Positions 42,354 through 52,978 of a stretch of 64,000 bases of DNA are shown one piece after another. Both the position numbers and the translations under genes were made by a program. Below the pieces are notes generated by a model, which was given only the letters and a program-made list of their open reading frames with translations, was not told the origin of the DNA and made no database searches. Each line of letters begins with the position of its first letter. The stretch's first letter is position 1. The DNA comes from Oncomelania hupensis. Taxonomy: Eukaryota; Mollusca; Gastropoda; Littorinimorpha; Pomatiopsidae. The DNA is taken from the NCBI GenBank assembly GCA_036898135.1, contig CM072514.1, forward strand, positions 15,015,464 to 15,079,463, in the 5' to 3' direction.

Positions 42354-43854
42354 CAGGGTTGATAGTCTTTACTTTTTTTCTTCAAAGAAATAAATTTTAT
42401 TTAATTTGGGTAAAACGTTAAAGAAATACATTTTCTTTAATTTTTTTTCGAAAAATAAAGAAATAAAATTTGTTTACTTTTTTTAAAAAAGAAATAAATT
42501 TGCGTTAAATACATTAATGCTTATTATTGCTCAGCTCAGACCCAAAAAAAGTGGTATGGAGTTAAAAAAAATTACATACAACTTGTGTTAGAATCCACGT
42601 AATCTATGAACACACTGAAAAAGAAATAAAGAACAAATAATGTGATTTGATTTGATATTTTATTAACAACAAGAATAGAGATATAAGACTAATTGTTTTT
42701 TTTTCTAATCTGTCCTTGCAACACTCATTCACACCCCTTCCAAGCATTTTAACCCACGCACACCAACGAGACAAAGAAATTAAGCTAAGCATTCAAATAT
42801 AACAGCTAGAATAAAAAGAATCTAACATTAAAAATGAGCGTCTCGGCTGACTTTCCTCCAACAAAGTCGTAGTATTCCATAAACGCTTCCAAAAATATTG
42901 GCAAACTTTCATCACTCGAATCACTGCAGGAAGCCAACTTCTTTTCACCATCTCAAAATTTAATATGAACTGACGCAGGGTAGGCTAGCGGCAATGTACC
43001 CCCGTGGGGGTGCCGGGGGTTTCAGTATAAATAGTATCCCCACTGTCTGGAAATTTTAGTGCTTTAAATTCCCACTGTCGCTGTCTTTCTCTTTGTTCTT
43101 TCTCGTTCCTCCTCTGTTCTATCAATATACTATACTATCTTCTTCTTCGCTAGACAAGTCACCTGCCTTTTTTCTTGAAAACTCTTGCGGGACAAAACTC
43201 CTCATTTGTGTGTGAGGTCTGTTAAATCAGCTTGGGAATATTGGACGCTTTCTGCCAAATGGTCACTGGGGCTTCCTATGATGTTATTATTTGGCAATTT
43301 AGGCATTTTATATGTATGTGTTTTGTTGATAATTTATAATGATGTTTGTATTCTATTTTGTTTTTGTAAACGGTGGTTCGGTGAGTTGGAGTATAGCCTC
43401 AGCGTCCCTTGCGTGGGATGTCTTTATTGTAAAGTGACTGGCTGGTAGATTGCCTTCAGTGTTACCACTAGGGTTGTTCCGGCAAATCTTTTATGCGGAT
43501 CTGGGCGAGTCCTCTTTCACTTCTCTGGTCCTGATTTGGCTCGGAAGAGTCCGCTGGACCTAAAGCAATAACCATGTAATGTAATGTAGCGGCAATGTCT
43601 ACATAGGCTAATCCAAACAGCCTCAAACTGGCTGCAACTGGGTCACACCGACTTCGCGCATAGGCACCTGTTGTTCGTGGCGAAAAATCAAACTGAAGTA
43701 ACGAAATTTTTAACAAAAAAAATCGATAATCGTTACTTTTATTTTTTAATTCGTTGAAATTTCCTTAACTTTTTAAAAACATTAACGCGTTAAATTTTCT
43801 TTAACCAAAAATTCAATTCGCTAAATCGTTAAATTGTTAAATCTTCCAACCCTG
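42354..43854. mobile_element. hAT-like non-autonomous DNA transposon
   Basis: Ends are cagggttg (42354) and caaccctg (to 43854), and the A/T-rich subterminal regions share inverted gttaaa/tttaac motifs. The flanks gacataac (42346-42353) and gacataat (43855-43862) are an 8-base duplication with one change, the length made by hAT transposases. There is no transposase frame. About 590 bases of its length are a later retroposed repeat (42998-43586). Confidence 0.82.
42998..43586 (+). repeat. Family NR repeat, 5'-truncated, with 12-base target duplication
   Basis: Flanked by tagcggcaatgt at 42986-42997 and 43587-43598. It contains gggtttcagtataaatagta, ctgtctttctctttgttct and gaagagtccgctggacctaa, and ends in a short atgta tail. 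The long duplication and 5' truncation show LINE-type retroposition. Confidence 0.93.
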
Positions 43855-43965
43855 GACATAATGCAAAACTTATGTTGAAAATCTCAATCGGAACCACTAA
43901 CATCTGAAAGCAAAAGCAGCTCAAAAACATCACCCTTTTTTAAGAGCAAAATACACCTATTTTAA

Positions 43966-44050
<85 letters not shown>
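43966..44050. repeat. AAT microsatellite
   Basis: About 28 AAT triplets followed by gggtttttatatagcgg, probably the 3' end and tail of a reverse-strand SINE. Confidence 0.95.
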
Positions 44051-44051
<1 letters not shown>

Positions 44052-44180
44052 GGGTTTTTATATAGCGGATACTCCAGCCTACGACCAGACTCACCGTGCT
44101 TTACATAGTCAATACATAAAAATACATGCAAACGCGATCAAACATTGCTTTTGTTACGATACACCAAAAGACGGAACAGT

Positions 44181-44185
44181 AAAAG
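44181..44185. repeat. Target-site duplication, left (aaaag)
   Basis: Identical to 49802-49806 at the far end of element 2. Confidence 0.93.
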
Positions 44186-44817
44186 TGTTACGTTGAAACG
44201 AACGAAAGTGTGTCTAAAGCGCGCACGATAGATCTAATCGTTTCGTTTTGCAAAGTATTCAATAATGGTGTTTATTTACCTTTGATTTGAGTTGGCACTG
44301 TTGTTAGGAGAGGCTTTGTATAACGTTGATAATTTGCGTTAGTCGATATTATTTGAGAATCTTCTGGATATGCGTGTTTACTCTTGATAGAATTTTCCCG
44401 ATACATGTCGAAGCAAGAGGTCGTTCCAGAAGGAGAAATAATAATGTATGACGTAAGTCAGTGATGACGATCTTTTATTCGATTGGTGGCAGTGCGTCAT
44501 TTCTACATTGTTCGAAATTCTTCCGGAAGAGAGAGAGGTTATTTAATCGTGTGCCGAGATTGTTGTAGAGAGTGAAGTTGTTGATAGTGAAACTGAGAGT
44601 TGCTGTGAAAGTTGTTGAGTTGAATTGAGAATTGTATGCAGTTGTTGATGTGTGCTGAATAAAAGTGGAAAACTTCATACGTCGACTTTGTGACTTGTAT
44701 GCTGTTTGGACGGGCTGTGTGAATAAACGAATCTGAGTTACACAACTATCAGGAATTCAAGCATCGGGGCTGAATCAGATACTGATAGAAAACACCAACA
44801 TCGAACGGAGTGTAACA
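44186..44817 (+). repeat. 5' LTR of element 2 (632 bp)
   Basis: Begins tgttacgttgaaacgaac and ends ggagtgtaaca. AATAAA occurs at 44658-44663 and 44722-44727, near the 3' part, as polyadenylation signals would. After it, tgggggtcaagccgcgattc at 44821 is in the primer-site position; I could not match it to a tRNA. Confidence 0.96.
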
Positions 44818-45363
44818 TTTTGGGGGTCAAGCCGCGATTCACGCCATAGCCAAGGGTTCAACTGCTACAACAAGCGAGTCAACGTTACGAGAGGCAGTCA
44901 TCGAGGGTAGCCGCCAACGAGTTGCGTCGAGAGGGGCCAACATACTGGGACTACATCCGATAGGTTCGGGTTGACTGCAAGGGCGTGTAGTCGCCGAAGA
45001 GTTGCTTCGTGAGCGAACAACTGAGCGGGACTACGTGGCTACCGCAGGACTACGTCGAGGGACAGTCTCGGAGCTACATCGCCAGTGTTACAGAGAGCGG
45101 CGAGCGGACGAAGCGTCTACTTCAGCACAGGAACGTGTACATCAACACCAGCGTGGTGCAGCGTCGCATACGACGAGGACAGCGGGGCCTGCGTCAGCAA
45201 AGGCGACTAGTGACAAGCATCAGCGCTACTGCAGAAAGCGTGCTGTTCTAGAACAGTCTAGAAAGGTACAGCACAGTCAAGAACTTTCCAGAAAAAGAAC
45301 TCTACAGTCAAGAACTTTCTAGAAAAAGAACTTTCTTGAAAAGAACTTTCCAGAAGCATCAAG

Positions 45364-48300
45364 ATGGCTGACTTCTGGCAGAAAGGGGTTGAACTGAATC
45401 TAAAAGGCAAGCAGCTGACGGAGTACGTCAAGTCTCAGGAGAGAATACGAGAAAGAGAATTGGAAGAGAAGCGTCTAGAAAAAGAAATAGAACTAGAACA
45501 GAAGCGTCTAGAAGTAGAAGAGCAGCGTCGCCGTGAAGAACGAGAATTAGAAGAGCAGCGTCGCCGTGAAGAACGAGAATTAGAAGAGCAGCGTCGCCGT
45601 GAAGAAAGAGAAGAGCGGCGTCAAGAAAGAGAGATGGAAGAGAGACGATTAGAAGCTGAGCATCAATACCAGCTAGAGTTGGCGCGTATCCAGAATAATC
45701 AGCATGCGCCACAAGTCACCAACGACCATACGGCTCCAAAATTGCCAGCTTTCGTCGACGGGAAGGACCAGATCGACAGCTATCTGGCGAGATTCGAAAG
45801 GTTCGCCGAAAGCTCCAATTGGCAACCTCGAGACTGGGCGATTCGACTGAGTGCACTTCTGACGGGGCAAGCTCTCGAAGTTTACACCAGACTGTCGAAC
45901 GATGACGCCAAAAACTACGACGTCTTGAAAGAGGCCCTGTTGCAGTGCTACAACTTTACAGAGAAGGGCTACCGTAAACGCTTCCGTGAATGCCGGCCTA
46001 AGTCAGACGAGACGCCAAAGCAGTTTGTGGAGCGCCTGTCGTCATATCTACACAAGTGGGTGGAGTTATCAGGCGAAACGAAGTCTTACGACAGTCTCCA
46101 TGACCTGATCGTGAAGGAACAATTTCTCAATGCCTGTCACAAGGACCTAGCGACCCACTTAGAAGAACAAAAGCTGCAGACGCTTAAAGATGTGACTGAG
46201 GCTGCTGAAAGATATCTCATCGCTCATGGGAAAACCCTGGGGCCACCCAGCGCGACGAAACATTTTCAGAAGACTGCAAACCATGGGAACCAGATCCAAG
46301 GGAGCCAGACGAGCCAGAGGCAGACGGACTCCACGCCACCTCCCAGGGAAGGGCATTCAAGGGGCTGTTTCACCTGCAACGCTACAGACCACAGAGCGGC
46401 TAACTGTCCTCAAAACAAAAGTAGCGGACAGCGGAGCAGTACGGACAATTCAGCGGCGGGCAACCGGCAGAGGCGGTTCTCCAATCAACGGCAAACCAGT
46501 AGATCTGACCATCAAGTGTGCGGCGGGAGCGTCATTCTTCCGAGTGAGACCGAGCGCACAGCTACCCCTGCGGACGTGCAAGAGTGCATGACTGATGGCC
46601 AACTCCTCCTTGCCAACGGGAAATCCATCCCCGTCGTCGCCAGCGCAGCTGTGACCGTACAGAACATGCCTGTTTCCAAGGGACGCGTCGGAAATCATGA
46701 AGTGACTGTTTTAAGAGACTCTGGCTGTAGTGGGGTCATCGTCAGAGAAGACCTAATCGCTAAAGAACAGTTCACTGGCGATTCAAAATGGACACTTATG
46801 GCCGACAGCAAATGTGTGAGAGCGCCAGTTGCGAAGATTCATATCAACACCCCTTTCTACATAGGCGAAGTCGAAGCGGTTTGCCTGAAGAAGCCGCTGT
46901 ATGATTTGATGATCGGGAATATCGACGGCGCGAGACGACCCGACGACCCCGATCCAGAGTGGAGTCCTGCCTCAACCCAACGCGTCGAAGTTGTGGAGGA
47001 GGATCCATTGCCGTTTCCCGATGGAGACCTTACAGAGCTGCTACGGGACAATGTGGTTACTCCGGCTCAGCCCTGCCGACCAGAGATCGTCGGTGCTGTC
47101 ACTACCAGGGCCCAGGCCAAGAGAGACAAGACGTCTACGCCACTGAAGGTCGCCGACAACTCTAAAGCTGCCATCGTGGACAGAGATAAGCTGATTCAGC
47201 TCCAGGAAGCTGATAGCACTTTAAACAAGTACAGGAACCGCCAAGATCACGTGACCAAACGCAGTGGCACGGTCTATTTTGAGGTGAAGGCCAAGATCCT
47301 GTACCGAATCTTCCAGCACCCGAGGGTCAACGGAGGGAAACCACTACGTCAAGTCTTGGTACCGTTACCCCTAAGGCGCCAGGTGATGGAAGTAGCGCAT
47401 GACTCAATTATGGGAGGTCACCTAGGCATCAGGAAGACGTCAGACAGAATCCAGGCGGTGTTCTACTGGCCAGGGCTTCATGCGGACGTCAGCCGTTTCT
47501 GCCGATCATGTGACATTTGCCAGAAGACCATACCTCGAGGAAGGGTCCCGAAAGTGCCTATGCAGAGGATGCCTCTGATCGACCGACCTTTCAAGAGGGT
47601 GGCCTTAGACTTAATCGGCGAAATAAGACCTCCGAGTGAAGAAGGTCATCGATGGGTACTGACTTTAGTGGACTATGCGACTCGGTACCCAGAAGCAGTG
47701 CCACTGAAGAAGATTGACACTGAAACTGTAGCAGAGGCACTGGTGGACATGTTCAGTAGACTTGGAGTGCCCGAAGAAATTCTGACAGACCTCGGGACGC
47801 AGTTCGTCTCTGACTGCATGAAGGAGGTCAACAGACTGCTGAGCATCCGGCATTTGACTACGACGCCCTACCATCCAATGTGCAACGGGCTCGTCGAAAA
47901 GTTCAATGCTACGCTGAAGTCCACCCTGAAGAAACTGTGCAGCGAGCAGCCCAGACAATGGCATCGCTACATCAACGCCCTACTTTTCGCCTACAGAGAA
48001 GTACCGCAGGAGTCCACCGGCTTTTCTCCGTTCGAGCTGCTGTACGGAAGAACCATCCGAGGGCCGATGCACATCCTGAAAGAACTGTGGACGAAAGAAG
48101 TAGACACCCCAGAGGTGAAGAACAGCTACCAGTACGTATTTGAGCTACGGGAGAAGCTGGAGCAGACCCTCGAAATAGCTAGAGAAAACCTGAAGAAGTC
48201 CCAAGACTGTGGAAAGCACTACTACGGTCGTAGGGCTGTGAACAGGAAGTTCAAACCTGGCAACAAAGTGCTGGTGCTGCTACCTACCGATCATAATAAG

Positions 48301-48915
48301 TTGCTGATGCAGTGGAAAGGCCCGTACGAAGTGGAGACCGTGGTGGGAATCAACGACTACAAGGTTAAGGTCGGCCAGCATTCCAAGATATACCACGCCA
48401 ACCTCCTTAAGCTGTACGTGGAAAGGCCATCAGAGACTGTGTACGCAGCCACAGCAGCTGTGACCGACGACAGCTTTGACAGCGAAGAACTGTTGGAACT
48501 GGGAGACTTCCACAACAAAGAAGGCATCGATGATGTTAAGCTAGGACCGAGCTTGACAGAAGGTCAAAAGATGGAGCTCAAGGACTTTATGGGCGAGTTT
48601 CCCCATAACTTCAATGATGTCCCAGGCTCTACGACTCTAGTCGAACATGAAGTCCACACCCAGACCTGGAAGGAGCATCTGCAGACCTTGAGGGAGCTGT
48701 TCCACCGTCTCGCAGAAGCCAACCTGACCGTGAGACCCAGCGAATGCATTCTGGGAGCTGACAACGTCGACTGCGTCAGACATCCGATGGAAGAAGGAGA
48801 CAACGGAGGACGCACTGATTCCGGGGAAGCCCACGTGATCATCGTCTTTGACCCTGGGCCGATGACGACCGCAACTGACGAGGGCGTCGATTCCTTGCGA
48901 ACGAAAGAACATTGA
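45364..48915 (+). CDS. Gag-protease-integrase polyprotein with RT scraps, element 2
   Basis: A 1183-residue frame starting at aagATGg. Residues 20-110 are a Glu/Arg coiled coil with three 14-15-residue repeats (RREERELEEQR). About 125-300 is capsid-like (DSYLARFERFAES, WAIRLSALLTGQALEVY). A zinc knuckle CFTCNATDHRAANC is at 335-348. The protease motif DSG is at 452-454. The H2C2 integrase site begins at H679. Catalytic residues are D749, D809, E845 (DD35E), with TDLGTQF around the second and CNGLVEKFN around the third. A GPY/F module (KGPYEVETVVG) follows. RT is reduced to its entry (FMGEFPHNFNDVPGSTTLVE) joined to the thumb-side piece TWKEHLQTLRELFHRLAEAN. The catalytic RT motif and RNase H are absent. 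The tail after about 1137 reads out of phase with any RT. Confidence 0.95.
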   Translation: MADFWQKGVELNLKGKQLTEYVKSQERIRERELEEKRLEKEIELEQKRLEVEEQRRREERELEEQRRREERELEEQRRREEREERRQEREMEERRLEAEHQYQLELARIQNNQHAPQVTNDHTAPKLPAFVDGKDQIDSYLARFERFAESSNWQPRDWAIRLSALLTGQALEVYTRLSNDDAKNYDVLKEALLQCYNFTEKGYRKRFRECRPKSDETPKQFVERLSSYLHKWVELSGETKSYDSLHDLIVKEQFLNACHKDLATHLEEQKLQTLKDVTEAAERYLIAHGKTLGPPSATKHFQKTANHGNQIQGSQTSQRQTDSTPPPREGHSRGCFTCNATDHRAANCPQNKSSGQRSSTDNSAAGNRQRRFSNQRQTSRSDHQVCGGSVILPSETERTATPADVQECMTDGQLLLANGKSIPVVASAAVTVQNMPVSKGRVGNHEVTVLRDSGCSGVIVREDLIAKEQFTGDSKWTLMADSKCVRAPVAKIHINTPFYIGEVEAVCLKKPLYDLMIGNIDGARRPDDPDPEWSPASTQRVEVVEEDPLPFPDGDLTELLRDNVVTPAQPCRPEIVGAVTTRAQAKRDKTSTPLKVADNSKAAIVDRDKLIQLQEADSTLNKYRNRQDHVTKRSGTVYFEVKAKILYRIFQHPRVNGGKPLRQVLVPLPLRRQVMEVAHDSIMGGHLGIRKTSDRIQAVFYWPGLHADVSRFCRSCDICQKTIPRGRVPKVPMQRMPLIDRPFKRVALDLIGEIRPPSEEGHRWVLTLVDYATRYPEAVPLKKIDTETVAEALVDMFSRLGVPEEILTDLGTQFVSDCMKEVNRLLSIRHLTTTPYHPMCNGLVEKFNATLKSTLKKLCSEQPRQWHRYINALLFAYREVPQESTGFSPFELLYGRTIRGPMHILKELWTKEVDTPEVKNSYQYVFELREKLEQTLEIARENLKKSQDCGKHYYGRRAVNRKFKPGNKVLVLLPTDHNKLLMQWKGPYEVETVVGINDYKVKVGQHSKIYHANLLKLYVERPSETVYAATAAVTDDSFDSEELLELGDFHNKEGIDDVKLGPSLTEGQKMELKDFMGEFPHNFNDVPGSTTLVEHEVHTQTWKEHLQTLRELFHRLAEANLTVRPSECILGADNVDCVRHPMEEGDNGGRTDSGEAHVIIVFDPGPMTTATDEGVDSLRTKEH

Positions 48916-49154
48916 CTGTGTGGACGAACTCAGAATATTGGTAATGACAGACTTGAAAATGAAAAACGTTGATTGGGTAAATGAACTGTGATCATTGACA
49001 GTATCCAGAAAGACTTGCAAATGAGAAACTTTGACTCTGTGTGAATGAGCTGAGAACGTTGATAGTGTTCAGACAGGCTGAGATAAGTCTTAATTCTGTA
49101 CTTTGTTTGTGCATTACGTTTCAACGTTGTTGAAAGAAATTAAGTAAATTTCTT

Positions 49155-49170
49155 CTTGAGTGGGGGGTTA
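49155..49170 (+). promoter_or_regulatory. Polypurine tract, element 2
   Basis: gagtggggggtta directly before the 3' LTR. Confidence 0.8.
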
Positions 49171-49801
49171 TGTTACGTTGAAACGAACGAAAGTGTGTCT
49201 AAAGCGCGCACGATAGATCTAATCGTTTCGTTTTGCAAAGTATTCAATAATGGTGTTTATTTACCTTTGATTTGAGTTTGCACTGTTGTTAGGAGAGGCT
49301 TTGTATAACGTTGATAATTTGCGTTAGTCGATATTATTTGAGAATCTTCTGGATATGCGTGTTTACTCTTGATAGAATTTTCCCGATACATGTCGAAGCA
49401 AGAGGTCGTTCCAGAAGGAGAAATAATAATGTATGACGTAAGTCAGTGATGACGATCTTTTATTCGATTGGTGGCAGTGCGTCATTTCTACATTGTTCGA
49501 AATTCTTCCGGAAGAGAGAGAGGTTATTTAATCGTGTGCCGAGATTGTTGTAGAGAGTGAAGTTGTTGATAGTGAAACTGAGAGTTGCTGTGAAAGTTGT
49601 TGAGTTGAATTGAGAATTGTATGCAGTTGTTGATGTGTGCTGAATAAAAGTGGAAAACTTCATACGTCGACTTTGTGACTTGTATGCTGTTTGGACGGGC
49701 TGTGTGAATAAACGAATCTGAGTTACACAACTATCAGGAATTCAAGCATCGGGGTGAATCAGATACTGATAGAAAACACCAACATCGAACGGAGTGTAAC
49801 A
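49171..49801 (+). repeat. 3' LTR of element 2 (631 bp)
   Basis: Nearly identical to 44186-44817; ends gtgtaaca followed by the duplicated aaaag at 49802-49806. Confidence 0.96.
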
Positions 49802-49806
49802 AAAAG

Positions 49807-50506
49807 TAAGAACTATTTACAACTATGAATCAACAAGAACAACAAATGGTGAGAGAATATAGTCAAAGCATTTATTCAGAAACTTAAATGAGAGTCACGA
49901 TTTGTAAAATAATTATGAAAATTCCTCATTTTAACGCAGCGAAGTTTTCTGCGTAATGCAGATGAGGAGGTCGTGGCCTTCAGGAAGCACAAAAATGATG
50001 ACGTAGACGGGAGACGGTGAGGGAGAGGGGAAGTGTGAGGCTTTCCCACAAAAAAGAGCTACGAACCATGTTTTTGTGCTTCCTAGAGCTCTCTAATAAG
50101 ATCCAAACAAGTCGTATACAATGTATCCATATGTTGACCTTTATTGCAAAAGATCATCCTATGTGTAAGCGTCACGCATGGATTCCTTGCCTACTTGTGA
50201 TTTTAAAAGTATGATTTAATTTTTGTACCCACAGATATAATCTGTAAATTTTTTAAAGTAATCGGGAACGAGTCAAAAGTCGGTCTATCACTACGTCCGT
50301 CCATCCGTCGACAAGTGGAAAGAAATAAAGAAAAAAAAAAGACGTATCGCATCAAGCACAAAACAAAAAAAAAAAGACCTGGGCTTGTTTGTTCAACTGT
50401 CACTTCCTGGTTCCGCAAGGTCCATGTGAAAAATGGCCTGTCCCCTCCATGGCTTTCACGTCCACTTTCCACTCGCGCAGAGCTAAACTGACATGCAGCG
50501 GTTCAA
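49807..50506. other. No gene seen
   Basis: Unremarkable sequence; frames of up to 89 codons without motifs. Confidence 0.4.
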
Positions 50507-50648
50507 TGTCGAAGAAGAAGAAGAAGAAGAAGAAGAAGAAGAAGAAGAAGAAGAAGAAGAAGAAGAAGAAGAAAAAAGAAGAAGAAAAAGAAAAAAAAAG
50601 AAGAAGAAGAAGAAGAAGAAGAAGAAGAAGAAGAAGAAGAAGAAGAAG

Positions 50649-50706
<58 letters not shown>
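50507..50706. repeat. GAA and CAA microsatellite
   Basis: About 47 GAA triplets with AAA interruptions, then about 19 CAA triplets; the same GAA-to-CAA order occurs at 18311-18382 and 51130-51215. Confidence 0.97.
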
Positions 50707-50707
<1 letters not shown>

Positions 50708-50734
50708 GAGATTAAGAAGAGTAATATAATAATA

Positions 50735-51045
50735 ATACAGGATGCTATATACGCGCCTTTCCCCAAATCAATCAGGCTCAAAGCGCGGCGATCTATACCA
50801 ACATACACGCTCACCTGTCTCATCCACCCTCACACACACCAAGTACACATCCATCACTCTAGCAGGTGGTGTAAAGGCAGGGAGATCGCTATTGGAAGAC
50901 GGAAAGAAAATCGAAGTTAGATTTTTTGAAATTTGTATATTGACTGCGTCCTGTACCATTATTGAAGGGAGGGAGGAAACCGGAGTGCCCGGAGAAAACC
51001 CTCGGTGACCTCAATAGTCTCGTACCTAAGTCACATACGTTCGCC
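50735..51045 (-). repeat. SINE family B body with AAT-type tail
   Basis: Very similar to 21690-21985; the minus strand ends gcgcgtatatagcatcctgt before a (TATTAT) tail. Confidence 0.9.
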
Positions 51046-51059
51046 CCTTGCGGGAGGAG

Positions 51060-51237
51060 CAGAAGAAGAGGAAAAGGAGAAGAAGAGGAAGACGAGGAAG
51101 AAAAAAAGATGACGATGACTAAGGAAAAGAAGAAGAAGAAGAAGAACAACAACAACAACAACAACAACAATAACAACAACAATAACAACAACAACAACAA
51201 CAACAAAACAAGATAATAATAATAATAATGATTATGA
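51060..51237. repeat. GAA, CAA and AAT microsatellites
   Basis: Purine-rich GAA/GAG segment, then CAA and AAT triplets. Confidence 0.9.
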
Positions 51238-51389
51238 TTAGGAAGAAGAAGTAATAAAAGTTCATAGAAATAGCCATTATCAGACCAAGTCTTTTTAGGC
51301 CATATCAGCAAATTTAATATCCTAAAATAGCTTGATAGGCCGAAAAGCTTTTCATGGGAAATATAATGCTGTGGACGAAGGAAAATAAA

Positions 51390-51590
51390 AATTGCCAACG
51401 AGAAAATGTCTTTATTGCCAAATCTAGTAAAATAAGAACTGTGTTGCGCAGGCAAAAATGTCTTAATGCCCAAATCTGGTAAAATAAAAATGAATTTTAG
51501 ACATAAAAATGACTTTAAACCCAAATCTTGTCAAATAAAAATGGTGTTTTCATACGCAAAAATGTCTTTATGTCCAAATCCCTCCTAATG
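51390..51590. repeat. Diverged 52-bp tandem repeat, four units
   Basis: Each unit holds aaaatgtcttta or aaaatgactttaa, then ccaaatctrgtaaaataa. Divergence is high. Confidence 0.75.
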
Positions 51591-51770
51591 CTTGACAGAG
51601 GGCGCGGTGAACAAAACACAACAACGCCATCTAGTGCGATCACGTGACATCAGCGTCAGGGGGTCTGCAGCGGAAGCAAGAATGATGCTGAGCTGCGGTG
51701 CAGCGTTTTGAGTTTCATGCACCGCCAGACCGCGTTAGTTTGCTTGATCAGCACCAACGACAACAGACCC

Positions 51771-52020
51771 TTTAACTCTGTTCGTATGTGTACTTACCAC
51801 ACACATAATCCAGGACTGACACACTGTTGGACACCAAATACAGATTCAGTCCCGATGCATGCTGGAATCGGTTTAACTGTAGAGTTGGTACCCACGCAGC
51901 TCCTTCCCTCACAAACAAGGCACAGTCATTGTGGTCGACAAAAGCGCACTTTGCATCGACAACTGCTTTTCGAGCTGAATCTCTGTTCACGAAGACATGC
52001 GTTGTATTCGAAGTTTATGT
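51771..52020 (-). CDS. Unidentified open frame with splice-donor-like end, possible exon
   Basis: The minus strand is open from about 52020 and reads THVFVNRDSARKAVVDAKCA, then FVDHNDCALFVREGAAWVPT and LQLNRFQHASGLNLYLVSN. Near 51793 the sequence tgtgtg/gtaagtac is a good donor match. The composition is more protein-like than other frames here. The LFVREGAAWVP part faintly recalls the trimerisation segment of collagen XV/XVIII; that is a guess from a short string. No acceptor with a pyrimidine tract is obvious upstream, because a SINE starts at 52030. Confidence 0.3.
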
Positions 52021-52029
52021 ACATTGTAT

Positions 52030-52254
52030 ATATACAATAATGGTACTGGACGCAGTCAATATCAACATTTCAAAAAATCTAACTTCGATTTTCTTTCCGT
52101 CTTCCAATAGCGATCTCCCTGCCTTTACACCACCTGTTCGAGTGATGGATGTGTATTTGCTGTGTGTGTGGATGAGACAGGTGAGCGTGTATGTTGGTAC
52201 AGATCGCCGCACTTTGAGCCTGATTGATTTTGGGTAAGGCGCGTATATAGCATC

Positions 52255-52318
<64 letters not shown>
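52030..52318 (+). repeat. SINE family B, forward copy with ATT tail
   Basis: Starts aatggtactggacgcagtca, passes cgatctccctgcctttacac and gtgagcgtgtatgttggtac, and ends gcgcgtatatagcatcc with an ATT tail at 52256-52318. Confidence 0.9.
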
Positions 52319-52320
<2 letters not shown>

Positions 52321-52569
52321 AACTTTGATCTTTCGAGAATAACGCATAACTGACCAATCAGAATAAAATGATCGCACCACGTGACGTCGTAGTAGGCCTA
52401 GTCTATTACAAATTCGGAGACAGTCTGTGTAAATCTAGATTAGTTGTTGGGTTATATCTTGATCAATTCTACAACAATACCAACCCAAAAAAACAAATGC
52501 ACATTGTGCAAAGCGTATCCAACATAGGTTTGTTGATAGCTTAAAGGTTTAGAAAAGTTATTGCACTCA
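52319..52569. other. No gene seen
   Basis: No recognised content. Confidence 0.4.
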
Positions 52570-52978
52570 CCAAGCGCAAAACATGTATATAGAACAACAT
52601 AATGGAATTCCCAGGACTGTAGTGACGATGGCTTATAGAATATATCTAAACTCCATCAGAATTAAATATTGTAAGAATATCAAATTTATATGTATGGAAA
52701 TGTTTTCTTTATTTGAATGCAATCAACTGCGTCATAGTCTGCCTAATAAGGTTACATCTTTTGGCAATATTAGTTTTGGTGTATGCATTAGTTTAGCAAA
52801 AACGTTTATTAATCTTCAGTTAGTCAGTATCTATGAGAATAATTGGTATTGTTTGATCATAATTATAATTTTTAATTAATGTATTTATTTTCTGGTTATT
52901 TTCTTTTAATTTATTTTTTTGTTTTTGTTTTTATGTTATCATTTTGGTGAAAAAGAATTAAAACAAACAAACAAATGT
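52570..52978 (+). pseudogene. LINE RT C-terminal end with 3' tail, copy 1
   Basis: Reads IRIKYCKNIKFICMEMFSLF, FGNISFGVCISLAKTFIN, aligning with KTKYCKNVNCICNESVSLKH and NISFDVSVRLAKALID at 57940-58160. Both carry tatcattttggtgaa near their 3' ends, here followed by a (CAAA)n tail. It is a 5'-truncated insertion of a LINE whose zinc-knuckle-like Cys spacing is partly lost. Confidence 0.8.

Larger units (their letters stand above)
44186..49801 (+). mobile_element. Complete LTR retrotransposon 2, Gmr1-like Ty3/gypsy, RT-deleted
   Basis: A 5.6-kb element with LTRs 44186-44817 and 49171-49801, flanked by aaaag. The two LTRs differ, as read, by one substitution (near 44288/49274) and one missing base (near 44770/49755). 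One frame (45364-48915) encodes Gag, protease, integrase and RT scraps. LTR sequence and Gag differ from element 1, so this is another family with the same architecture. A diverged solo LTR is at 26770-27346. Confidence 0.95.
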
